Source of the DNA: Burkholderia sp. S171 | GTDB lineage: Bacteria; Pseudomonadota; Gammaproteobacteria; Burkholderiales; Burkholderiaceae | Direction: 5' to 3' | Length of the DNA: 64,000 nucleotides | NCBI RefSeq assembly: GCF_009766085.1 | Contig: NZ_LMUF01000052.1 | Coordinates: 22,994 to 86,993, forward strand | Shown: positions 51,917 through 59,830 of the stretch, in pieces | How the letters are laid out: each line of letters opens with the position of its first letter | Numbering within the stretch: position 1 is the first letter of the stretch | The notes under the pieces: generated by a model | The model's database searches: none | What the model was told of the DNA's origin: nothing | Seen by the model: only the letters and a program-made list of their open reading frames with translations | Translations under genes and position numbers: made by a program

Positions 51917-52166
51917 AAATAATGCGCATCGCTTGCGAGTGCCACCCGGATACGATCGATATGGTTATCTGCATTTGATATTTAACCTTTGCGGGCCCGG
52001 GTGCTAGCCTTTGAGACTGTTCACTGGCGCCGACCGATTGAACCTTCAGATTGAATTCAGCCAGTTCGCACCAGGGACACTTGCCGGGACCCGCCTTGGC
52101 CGCTAGCGGCCAGAGCTCATCCGGACGAGTCAGAACGCCGCTTGACCGCCAAAGGACATCCAAACA

Positions 52167-52976
52167 ATGAGCACCCTCACCGACCCGCCCGTCCTCACCC
52201 TGCACGGCACCCCCGTCCGCAAATTCTGGTTCGATGAAGTCCCGGCTCCGGCAACGCCCGCAGCCGAACGCCGGCATCGCCTGGAGCGGCTAGCGGGCGC
52301 GTTTCGCCTGTTCGCCCGATACGGTTTCGATCAAGGCCTGGCCGGCCATATCACTGCGCGCGATCCTGAATGGCCCGATCATTTCTGGGTCAATCCGCTT
52401 GGGCGTCATTTCGCACGCATGCGGGTTTCCGACCTGCTGCTGGTGAACAGCGCCGGCGAGATCGTGGTCGGCAAGGGTCCGGTCAATCAAGCCGCGTTTG
52501 CGATTCACGCGGCGATTCACGAGGCGCGTCCGGACATTGTCGCGGCTGCGCATACGCATTCTCTATACGGAAAAGCGTGGTCGACCCTGGGACGCAAGCT
52601 TGATCCGCTCACTCAGGATTCTTGCTCATTCTATGAGGATCACGAACTATTCGATGATTTCCAGGGCGTGGTGCTCGACACCAAGGAAGGCGCGCGCATT
52701 GCCGAGTCGCTGGGTTCGAGCAAAGCGGTGATCCTGAAGAATCACGGCATCCTGACCGCGGGTCCGACGGTAGAAGCGGCTGCATGGTGGTATCTCGCGC
52801 TGGATAACGCGTGCCATACGCAACTGCTCGCCGAAGCCGCCGGTACGCCTCAGCGCATTCCGCACGACGTGGCAGCGCTCACGCACGAGCGGGTCGGCCG
52901 CCCCGGAGGCGCGCTGTTTTCGTTCGAGAGTTTGTATGAAGGCCTGGTGGAGGCCGAACCCGATCTGCTTGATTGA
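52167..52976 (+). CDS. class II aldolase/adducin family protein
   Basis: 269 residues. Zinc-aldolase signs: YGFDQGLAGHITARDPE (~50-65), FWVNPLGRHFARMRVSDLLLVN (~74), AAHTHSLYGKAWSTLGR (His-Thr-His zinc ligands, ~132-134) and ILKNHGILTAGPTVEAAAWWYLALDNACHTQ (third His ~190). Most family members are sugar-phosphate aldolases or decarboxylases; stand-alone cytoplasmic proteins of this type in proteobacteria often act on hydroxyacid intermediates. Followed by a large hairpin; no cotranscribed neighbour. Confidence 0.9.
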   Translation: MSTLTDPPVLTLHGTPVRKFWFDEVPAPATPAAERRHRLERLAGAFRLFARYGFDQGLAGHITARDPEWPDHFWVNPLGRHFARMRVSDLLLVNSAGEIVVGKGPVNQAAFAIHAAIHEARPDIVAAAHTHSLYGKAWSTLGRKLDPLTQDSCSFYEDHELFDDFQGVVLDTKEGARIAESLGSSKAVILKNHGILTAGPTVEAAAWWYLALDNACHTQLLAEAAGTPQRIPHDVAALTHERVGRPGGALFSFESLYEGLVEAEPDLLD

Positions 52977-52996
52977 TTTGAAACGGAACCGGGCGC

Positions 52997-53039
52997 TGAG
53001 TGCTTAAGGCGCTGCACCACGCATCGCCTTAAGCACTCA
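52997..53039. terminator. bidirectional terminator hairpin
   Basis: Perfect 15-bp arms 52997-53011 and 53025-53039 around a 13-nt loop, between the convergent aldolase and SsuA-like genes. Contains CTTAAG. No T-run, but the position and length fit a shared terminator. Confidence 0.65.
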
Positions 53040-53046
53040 ACCACGT

Positions 53047-54048
53047 TCAAGCCTTGGCGATCTGCGTATCGGAGATAGCGCGCACATCGATCCTTCTTGG
53101 CAGGATCGCATCGCGGAAAGCGATATCCGCAACCCGCTGTAACGCGACAATATCGTTCTCGGCGACAAAGCGTTGCTTCAACGCAGATCGCGCAGTAATG
53201 GTCCTGGCGGCATCGAAAGGAAGGCGAGTGAGCGACGCGTAGACACGCGCGTACGCATCGGGATTGGCGAGCGCCCAATCACCCGCGCGCTGCAAACGCT
53301 GCAGCACATCTGCTATAGCGAGGCGCTTCAGTGGATCCGCCGCCGCGGTGCCGGACGCCGTTACAAATCCCAGACCGCTATTGATCCCCGTACCATCCCG
53401 CAACACCCGCGCACCCCGTTGAACTGCGGTCCCGAAGTACGGATCGAAGGTCGCCCATACATCGATACTTCCCGATTCAAACGCGGTGAACGCATCGACC
53501 GGCAATACGAACCGCACTGAAACGTCCTCGCGTGAAAGGCCGGCTTCTGCCAGCGCGCCATAAAGCTGGAACTGCGAAATGCTGCCACGTGCCGACGAAA
53601 CGAACACCGTGCGTCCCTTGAGCTCCGCCACGCTGCGCAGCTTCGAATTCGCTGGAACGAGGATGCCCAACTGCGAGCCCGAGCCAACGCGTGTCGCAAC
53701 AATCTTGAGTGTCGGATCGCCAACAGCCGCCGCCAGCACAGGCAAATCTCCGGCGGGCGCCAAGTCGACAGCACCCGCGCGCTGCGCTTCAAAGAGCGGC
53801 GCAGCACCCTGAAAATTAGCCCACTTGAAGGCATAGGGCGTGCCGTCGAGCACCTTGGCCGCCTCGGCCAGCGCGCGTGTGCCGCCCGCCTGATCGCCCA
53901 GCACAAGCGTGACGGAACTCAGGGCAACGTCCGCTGCCCTCGCCTCCGACCCGAAACCACCTAGCGCAACGACAGCCGGCGCGGCACCAAGCAGGCGCAA
54001 TGCGCGCCGCCGTCCAGCGAAAATATTGGAACCATCCATCTGCATCAA
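53047..54048 (-). CDS. SsuA-like ABC transporter substrate-binding protein (orphan)
   Basis: 333 residues. Twin-arginine-like N-terminus GRRRALRLLGAAPAVVALGGF, then the periplasmic-binding fold of the aliphatic sulfonate/nitrate class: FKWANFQGAAPLFEAQRAGAVDLAPAGDLPVLAA, LGILVPANSKLRSVAELKGRTVFVSSARGSISQFQLYGAL, FTAFESGSIDVWATFDPYF. It would bind a sulfonate, taurine or similar anion. No permease or ATPase gene is adjacent, so it must use a transporter encoded elsewhere. Confidence 0.88.
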   Translation of the reverse strand: MMQMDGSNIFAGRRRALRLLGAAPAVVALGGFGSEARAADVALSSVTLVLGDQAGGTRALAEAAKVLDGTPYAFKWANFQGAAPLFEAQRAGAVDLAPAGDLPVLAAAVGDPTLKIVATRVGSGSQLGILVPANSKLRSVAELKGRTVFVSSARGSISQFQLYGALAEAGLSREDVSVRFVLPVDAFTAFESGSIDVWATFDPYFGTAVQRGARVLRDGTGINSGLGFVTASGTAAADPLKRLAIADVLQRLQRAGDWALANPDAYARVYASLTRLPFDAARTITARSALKQRFVAENDIVALQRVADIAFRDAILPRRIDVRAISDTQIAKA

Positions 54049-54262
54049 TCCTCACGGGCGAAATCAGCGCCCAGAGTAGCGATGCCGCGCCCCCTTGAGA
54101 ATGATTCAATTCCGATATGGTTATGAGCGCGGGATACTTAAGCATTGCAGGTTCCAGCGCAGCCGATCGAGGCCGGTGGCGACGCATGCGAGCCTCGGGA
54201 TACCCGCTAGGACACGGCGCCGTATCCGCGCTCCACGCCCCTGCGCATCTCTCCGAAAAATA

Positions 54263-54296
54263 TTGACAACGTATCTTAAGATATATATCTTAAGAT
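54263..54296 (+). promoter_or_regulatory. promoter with 24-bp palindromic operator (NfeR-like)
   Basis: TTGACA at 54263-54268, then two ATCTTAAGAT copies (54273-54282 and 54287-54296) separated by ATAT, forming one perfect 24-bp palindrome whose halves are also palindromes. It spans the likely -10 region, 30 bp before the PadR start, so the regulator probably represses itself. Confidence 0.75.
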
Positions 54297-54325
54297 CTGT
54301 TTTACGATAATCACGGAGTTCTACG

Positions 54326-55036
54326 ATGCGACATCACCGAAATCGCGAGTTCGCTCGCCCCCAAGCTGGATTTGAATCTTCAGACCGTTTCTCCATGCAT
54401 GCCCTGTGGCATGCAATCGGTCGCCACCACCACCGCCATGACGACGACGGCCGCTTCCCAGGCGGCCCAGGAGGATTCGGCGGCCGCGGTGACGACGGCA
54501 TGCCGCGCGGCCGCAAATTCACCTCCGACGACCTCCAGTTGCTCCTGCTCGCGCTGCTGGCTGAAGCACCGCGCCATGGTTACGAGCTAATCAAAGCCCT
54601 GGAAGTTCGCTCGAACGGTTTTTACAGCCCGAGTCCGGGCATGGTCTATCCGGCACTGACTTACCTGGAAGAACTGGGCTATGCAACGGTTGAAGTGGAA
54701 GGCAATCGCAAGCGTTATGCGTTAGCCGAACCCGGCCGCAATTACCTGACGACCAACCGCGAGCGCGTTGACCTGATGCTGGCCAAGCTAAGCCATTTCG
54801 CCCGCAAGATGGATTCAGTGCGCCGCGCGTTTGCAGGCGAAGCAGGCGATGAAAACGGCGACGCTAACGGCGACAGCAACGCATGGCTGCCGGAATTCAT
54901 CCAGGCACGCCGCGCCCTCAAGCACGCGTTGCTAATGCGAACCGACGCACCCGCTAGTGAGCAGCGCCGCATTGCCGCCATCCTGGCGCGTGCGACTGCC
55001 GAGATCGAAGGGAAAACCGCCGGCGATCCGGCTTGA
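54326..55036 (+). CDS. PadR-family regulator with His-rich N-terminus (NfeR/YqjI-like)
   Basis: 236 residues; GGAG lies seven bases before the ATG. Residues ~25-60 are His- and Gly/Asp-rich (HHHRHDDDGRF...GGFGGRGDDG), followed by the PadR winged helix LLLLALLAEAPRHGYELIKALEV...GMVYPALTYLEELGYATV and a C-terminal helical dimerisation part. E. coli YqjI (NfeR) has the same architecture, binds nickel or iron through its His-rich start, and represses the siderophore-iron reductase gene yqjH. The adjacent gene here is exactly that class, which supports the assignment. Confidence 0.9.
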   Translation: MRHHRNREFARPQAGFESSDRFSMHALWHAIGRHHHRHDDDGRFPGGPGGFGGRGDDGMPRGRKFTSDDLQLLLLALLAEAPRHGYELIKALEVRSNGFYSPSPGMVYPALTYLEELGYATVEVEGNRKRYALAEPGRNYLTTNRERVDLMLAKLSHFARKMDSVRRAFAGEAGDENGDANGDSNAWLPEFIQARRALKHALLMRTDAPASEQRRIAAILARATAEIEGKTAGDPA

Positions 55037-55059
55037 ACCAATACTTAAGAGTACACACA

Positions 55060-55878
55060 ATGCAAAACAGCAGACCTGATCTGGCGGTCGGCCGCGTCCG
55101 CCATCAACTCAAATTCCGCCTGGCTCAAGTCAAGCGCGTTCAACCGCTTACGCCCCACCTCGTGCGCATCACGTTAAGCGGTGACGATCTCCGCGACTTT
55201 GAATCCGCGTCCTTCGACGACCATATCAAGGTCTTCTTTCCGCCGCCCGGAGCCGACAAGCCGGTCATGCCCTCGGCCGGCCCGAATGGCCCGGTGTTCC
55301 CCGACGACCAGCCGCGGCCAATCGCACGTGACTTCACCCCGCGTCGATACGATCGCGAAACATGCGAGCTCGATATCGAGTTCGCGCTGCATGAAGCAGG
55401 ACCCGCGGCGACATGGGCGGCGCAAGCGAAGGTAGGGCAGTATCTGGGAATTGGCGGCCCGCGCGGTTCCTTTACGATTCCCACGGGTTTCGACTGGCAT
55501 CTGCTGATTGGCGACGAAACCGCGCTCCCTGCCATTGCACGTAGACTGGAAGAGCTGCCGCCGGGAACCCGCGTGGCTGCGCTGATTGAAGTGGAAGATC
55601 CGTCGGCGCGCATCGACTTTACGACGCAAAGCGACCTGTATGCCGAATGGCGCTACCGCAACGAATCGGACTTCCCCGGCGGGGCCCTGTTGCTGGCCTT
55701 GCGCGAGATGTATCTGCCGACCGGTGAAGGCTACGTTTGGGCCGCGGGCGAAGCCACGATCATGCGTGCTGTGCGCCAGCACTTGTGCACGGAGCGAGGT
55801 GTCGACAAGACCCGGATTCGCGCAGCAAGCTACTGGAAACGCGGCGCCGAAGCGGTTCACGAAAACATCGATGACTGA
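55060..55878 (+). CDS. siderophore-interacting FAD reductase (NfeF/YqjH-like)
   Basis: 272 residues from the ATG at 55060; a TTG at 55033 would overlap the PadR stop. SIP-family ferredoxin-reductase fold: FAD-binding DDHIKVFFP and FTPRRYDRETCELDIEFALHE (the RxYT-like motif), GGPRGSF for phosphate, and a C-terminal NAD(P)H domain GDETALPAIARRLEEL and WAAGEATIMRAVRQHL. These enzymes reduce ferric siderophores to release iron. Cotranscribed with the PadR gene, which should tie its expression to nickel or iron status. Confidence 0.92.
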   Translation: MQNSRPDLAVGRVRHQLKFRLAQVKRVQPLTPHLVRITLSGDDLRDFESASFDDHIKVFFPPPGADKPVMPSAGPNGPVFPDDQPRPIARDFTPRRYDRETCELDIEFALHEAGPAATWAAQAKVGQYLGIGGPRGSFTIPTGFDWHLLIGDETALPAIARRLEELPPGTRVAALIEVEDPSARIDFTTQSDLYAEWRYRNESDFPGGALLLALREMYLPTGEGYVWAAGEATIMRAVRQHLCTERGVDKTRIRAASYWKRGAEAVHENIDD

Positions 55879-55930
55879 TTGGTGATTTCTCTGCTTTAGC
55901 CGCTCAAAAAAATTTAATAAGGATGGCTAT

Positions 55931-57184
55931 ATGTATAGTCTCGACGCGAGTCGCGAGCGGCGCCTTCTCTGGCTGCTTGCACTCACGCAATTCACCATCA
56001 TCATGGACTTCATGGTGATGATGCCGCTCGGCCCGCAAATCATGCAGAGCTTTCAAATTTCACCGGCCGCGTTCGCCACCGCTGTTTCAGCTTATTCGTG
56101 GTGTTCCGGTCTCTCGGGGCTGCTTGCCGCCACTTACATTGATCGCTTCGATCGACGCCGCCTCATGTTAGCGGTCTATGCGCTGTTCGCGCTGTCGAAC
56201 CTTGCATGCGCCTGCGCCACCAGTTTTCCGATGCTGCTGATCGCACGCGCTTTTGCGGGCATCACCGGCGGCGTGCTGGGATCGGTCATCATGGCGATCG
56301 TTAGCGACGTGATTCCCGCCGCTCGCCGCGGCGCCGCGACCGGCACGATCATGACGGCCTTTTCGCTCGCCGCAGTGGCGGGCGTCCCGGCCGGTGTTTT
56401 GCTGGGTGCGCACTTCGGCTGGTTCACGCCGTTCATCTTGCTGGTGGGTTTGTCGGTCCTGATCTGGCTGGCCGGAATGCAGATCGTGCCTTCGCTTACC
56501 GAACATCTAAGCCGCAAGCAACCTCCGTTAGGCAGCGTGCTGCCTACGCTGTGGCGGCTGGTGTCGAACCCGCGTAACGCCACCGCGTTCGCGCTTACGT
56601 TCATCGTGATGGTCTCGCAGATGCTGGTGATCCCGTTCATCTCGCCCATGCTCGTGGCTAACCATGGCGTTGCCCCGGCACAGTTGTCATGGCTCTACAT
56701 GGCGGGCGGCGCCGCGACGTTCTTCACAGCGCGGCTTGTCGGCAAGCTCTCTGATCGTTACGGCAGCCGCCGGATGTTCCGCCTGCTGGTGGTGCTGTCT
56801 CTCGCGCCGGTGCTGTTTATCACGCACCTGCCAAACCTGCCGTTTATCGCGATGGTACTGCTGTTCCCGGTGTTCATGGTGATCGTGTCCGGCCGCGTGG
56901 TGCCGATGCAAGCGTTACTGACGACCGTTCCCGAACCGTCCAACCGCGGCGCTTTTCTCAGCACGAACAGCGCGCTGCAAGCGCTTGGTGCCGGTTGCGG
57001 TGCCTGGCTCGGTGGACTGTTCCTGTCGTTCGATGCGCATGGGGCTATCCGGGGTTATGGCGTCAACGGCTTGCTGGCCGCAGCGCTCGTGTCATTCGCG
57101 GCAATTTGGGTCGGCCGCGTGAAAGCGGCGTCAGAGAGATCGGTTACGCCGCCCATTGCTGCAGAGCCGCTGGGGGAAGCGTAG
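55931..57184 (+). CDS. MFS transporter
   Basis: 417 residues, AAGGA seven bases before the ATG, 52 bp after the reductase gene. Twelve helices with FTIIMDFMVMMPLGPQIM in helix 1, YIDRFDRRRLMLAVYALFAL in loop 2-3 and ARAFAGITGGVLGSVIMAIVSDVIPAARRGAATG in helix 4. It resembles arabinose/siderophore-exporter-type MFS proteins. Being third in the NfeR-NfeF unit it may move a siderophore or metal complex, but that is inferred from position only. Confidence 0.85.
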   Translation: MYSLDASRERRLLWLLALTQFTIIMDFMVMMPLGPQIMQSFQISPAAFATAVSAYSWCSGLSGLLAATYIDRFDRRRLMLAVYALFALSNLACACATSFPMLLIARAFAGITGGVLGSVIMAIVSDVIPAARRGAATGTIMTAFSLAAVAGVPAGVLLGAHFGWFTPFILLVGLSVLIWLAGMQIVPSLTEHLSRKQPPLGSVLPTLWRLVSNPRNATAFALTFIVMVSQMLVIPFISPMLVANHGVAPAQLSWLYMAGGAATFFTARLVGKLSDRYGSRRMFRLLVVLSLAPVLFITHLPNLPFIAMVLLFPVFMVIVSGRVVPMQALLTTVPEPSNRGAFLSTNSALQALGAGCGAWLGGLFLSFDAHGAIRGYGVNGLLAAALVSFAAIWVGRVKAASERSVTPPIAAEPLGEA

Positions 57185-57212
57185 TTGCTTCAGCAAAGTT
57201 CTGTCTGACTTG

Positions 57213-57259
57213 AATAAGTTGCGCCTCGCAAGTATATTGGTTGCGAGGCGCAACTTATT
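57213..57259. promoter_or_regulatory. perfect 19-bp inverted repeat, probable MarR operator
   Basis: Arms 57213-57231 (AATAAGTTGCGCCTCGCAA) and 57241-57259 are perfect reverse complements with a 9-nt spacer. The right arm reaches the ribosome site of the next gene, whose ATG is ten bases on. It is likely an autoregulatory operator, and the RNA form could also sequester the ribosome site. Confidence 0.7.
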
Positions 57260-57268
57260 GGAGCAGCC

Positions 57269-58252
57269 ATGGACTACGTCGAGTTGTCTGAGAAATCGCG
57301 GGATCACACCATCCTCGAGCTTCGCGACTTTTCGCGAAAGCTGGTTCGCGAGCTGGGTTTCATGCGCAATACGCTGGCCGACAGCGACCTCGCGCCGTCA
57401 GCCGTTCACGCCGTGATTGAAATTGGCCTCGCGCCCGGGCTTCAGGCGCGCGACCTGGCCGACACGCTGCGGCTCGATAAGTCGAACACCAGCCGGCAGT
57501 TGGCAAAGCTCGAATCATTGGGACTGGTAACGCGGGAAACCGCTAGCGACGACGGTCGGTCCTCACGGCTCTTCCTCACGGCAACCGGCAAGAAATTGCG
57601 GCAAAAGATCGACCGCTTTGCGACCGATCAAGTCTCCAATGCGCTGCGGCGGCTGGTGCCTGCCGATCAGCAAACACTGGTTCGCTCGCTGGCACTTTAC
57701 ACGGATGCTTTGGCGCAGGACAACGTCAAGAAGACACCGCGAGCGGGTGCATCGATTGATGAAAAAATCATGGAGGGCTATCAACCAGGATGTATTGGAG
57801 ACATAGCAAGCCTGCATGCTCGCTTTTATTCTCAGGTTGCGAGCTTCGGCGTCTTCTTCGAAAAGAAAGTCGCCACTGAGTTGGCGGAGTTCGCCATGGC
57901 CTTGCCGTCTCCGGGCAAGGCGCTTTGGCTCTATGTAGAAAACGGCAGGTCGCTTGCTTCAATCGCCATAGACGCAGACCACGCCAATGCCCGGCTTGCT
58001 CATTTGCGCTGGTTTATCGTCGACGAGTCGTTGCGCGGCTCAGGTGTCGGACGCCGCCTGCTCTCAAAGGCACTGGAGTTTGTCGACCGGGAATTCGATG
58101 AGACGTATCTCTGGACCTTTAAGAGTCTTGATGCGGCACGGCATCTCTACGAATCGTCAGGTTTCCAATCGACCGAGGAAGCGGAAGGTTCGCAGTGGGG
58201 CACCCATGTGATCGAGCAGAAATTCAACCGGCGCTCGGACCGGACGTCTTAG
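57269..58252 (+). CDS. MarR-GNAT fusion protein
   Basis: 327 residues. N-terminal MarR winged helix (~10-150: MRNTLADSDLAPSAVHAVIEIGLAPGLQARDLADTLRLDKSNTSRQLAKLESLGLVTRETASDDGRSSRLFLTATGKKL) joined to a GNAT acetyltransferase (~165-320: ARLAHLRWFIVDESLRGSGVGRRLLSKALEFVDREFDETYLWTF, with the acetyl-CoA loop RGSGVGRRLL). Such one-component fusions probably regulate and acetylate in the same pathway. Monocistronic behind the inverted repeat. Confidence 0.92.
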   Translation: MDYVELSEKSRDHTILELRDFSRKLVRELGFMRNTLADSDLAPSAVHAVIEIGLAPGLQARDLADTLRLDKSNTSRQLAKLESLGLVTRETASDDGRSSRLFLTATGKKLRQKIDRFATDQVSNALRRLVPADQQTLVRSLALYTDALAQDNVKKTPRAGASIDEKIMEGYQPGCIGDIASLHARFYSQVASFGVFFEKKVATELAEFAMALPSPGKALWLYVENGRSLASIAIDADHANARLAHLRWFIVDESLRGSGVGRRLLSKALEFVDREFDETYLWTFKSLDAARHLYESSGFQSTEEAEGSQWGTHVIEQKFNRRSDRTS

Positions 58253-58806
58253 CAAATCATGTTTGATGCAGACTAAAGCTAAGCGCGTATGACGTCGCAT
58301 TGGAAGATGTAGTCAAATATCACGCACTGATGAAACGAAAGCTGGCCGTGGAGTGTTGAAAGACGAGGCGATCCGGCAGGCGTGTCGTGCGCTGCAGGCT
58401 AAAGGCCAAGCGTGTTTTTCCGCCGGATCGCCTTGGACCGGCTAAGCAAGATAATGAACGACTCTATCTAGCCCGCCTAAGCGTTGCGCAACTGCCGACT
58501 AAGCGGTAATCTTGCTTCCATAGCACGCGACTCTAATCAATCCGCTTTCCATGACGAACCTTGCGCACATTTGCCTTGTCGCTATCGAGCCCGACTCGAA
58601 GGCTGGTCATGCGCGATTTAACGGTTCTAAGGGTTGCGGTTTCTCTGTATCTCCACCTGTCGCTTCTCCTCCGAACACCGTCTCGGCTGGCGCAGTAGCG
58701 CCGCCGCGCACGGGCGTTCCTGGCTGATCTCCCGCCCTTCGAGTCTTAGGCTTCCGGCCTGACCGCGCTCGCCTAAGGCCTTTATTCCCTCGACAGGTGA
58801 ATACTC
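58253..58806. other. intergenic stretch with structured element
   Basis: About 550 bp between plus-strand genes. Contains the long hairpin at 58366-58433; otherwise no supported gene (a 93-codon minus-strand frame at 58627-58908 overlaps the EamA start and is discounted). Confidence 0.5.
58366..58433. other. long-range hairpin, possible structured RNA
   Basis: Perfect 12-bp arms 58366-58377 and 58422-58433 enclose 44 bases that contain a smaller GGC-rich stem and a run of five T at the 3' side. Could be a small RNA or the terminator of the MarR-GNAT gene, 110 bp downstream of its stop. Confidence 0.4.
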
Positions 58807-59676
58807 ATGGCTTTTGTAAAAACCGCCGTCGCCGCGTACGGCTCGACGGCACTCTTTGTCCTGCTGTGGAGCAGTGGTGCAATCGTTTCGAAACTTGGAC
58901 TCGATCACGCCCCGGCCTTCGCTTTCCTCGTCCTGCGTTTTGTTCTCGCATCAAGCGTTCTGGCAATGCTGGGTCTATGGCGCGGCCGCTGGTTACCGCC
59001 GCCCGGAACGCGTCTGCAAGTGGCGATCACCGGGGCGCTGCTGACCGGTGGTTATCCTATTTGCTATCTGCTTGCGCTGGATCGCGGATTGACACCCGGC
59101 ATTCTTGCAACGTTGCTGGGCGCACAACCCATCCTCACGCTTGTGCTGGTGGAGCGTCGCTTGACCGCCGCACGCTTGGGCGGCCTGTTGCTTGCGTTGG
59201 GCGGTTTATCACTCGTTGTATTCGCAGCCGGCGACGCCGAGCGCTTCCCGCTAGCGGGAGTACTTCTTGGCTCGGCCGCGCTAGCGTGCATGACGATAGG
59301 CGCCATCCTGCAAAAACGCCTGAATCAGCAACCGACCGATGTCCTGCCACTGCAGAACGTTGTCGGCCTCCTGCTCGCCCTGTTGTTCGTACCGTTCGAG
59401 CCCATCATGTTTGTACCCAGCGTGGATTTTCTTATACCGTTGCTGTGGCTAGGCATCGTGATATCAGTTGTCGCGCAGTTGCTCTTCTACCGGCTGATGC
59501 AGGCCGGAAATCTGGTCAACGTCACGAGCCTCTTTTATCTTGTGCCCGTGGTCACTGCGGTCATGGATTATCTCGTGCTCGGCAATCGCCTGGCGCCTTT
59601 TGGCGTGGCCGGAATGGTGTTGATACTGGCAGGCTTGATGTTGGTATTTCGCGCCGCGCCAGCACGGAAACGCTAA
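58807..59676 (+). CDS. EamA/DMT-family transporter
   Basis: 289 residues, ten helices in two EamA repeats: LFVLLWSSGAIVSKLGLDHAPAFAFLVLRFVLAS at the start, and PILTLVLVERRLTAARLGGLLLALGGLSLVV with the second repeat VVSVVAQLLFYRLMQ...VPVVTAVMDYLVLGNRL. AGGTG lies eight bases before the ATG. Exports or imports small metabolites; substrate unknown. Confidence 0.9.
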   Translation: MAFVKTAVAAYGSTALFVLLWSSGAIVSKLGLDHAPAFAFLVLRFVLASSVLAMLGLWRGRWLPPPGTRLQVAITGALLTGGYPICYLLALDRGLTPGILATLLGAQPILTLVLVERRLTAARLGGLLLALGGLSLVVFAAGDAERFPLAGVLLGSAALACMTIGAILQKRLNQQPTDVLPLQNVVGLLLALLFVPFEPIMFVPSVDFLIPLLWLGIVISVVAQLLFYRLMQAGNLVNVTSLFYLVPVVTAVMDYLVLGNRLAPFGVAGMVLILAGLMLVFRAAPARKR

Positions 59677-59696
59677 GCGCTAAGCGCTTCATCGGT

Positions 59697-59735
59697 GGCT
59701 CGAATATCCGGCTAGGCATACCGGGTATTCGAGCC
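59697..59735. terminator. hairpin between EamA and receptor genes
   Basis: Arms 59697-59711 and 59721-59735, 15 bp with one G-T wobble, loop nine bases, 20 bp after the EamA stop. No T-run. Probable terminator before the receptor unit. Confidence 0.55.
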
Positions 59736-59830
59736 GAATCCGCAACTAGCCAATACGCGCCTGATTGTTTCGTTATATATTGCCGAACATATCGAAAATC
59801 GTTACCCGCAATTACATCACTACAACAACT

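Noticed and set aside
58627..58908. 93-codon minus-strand ORF
   Set aside because: Overlaps the EamA start and has no ribosome site.
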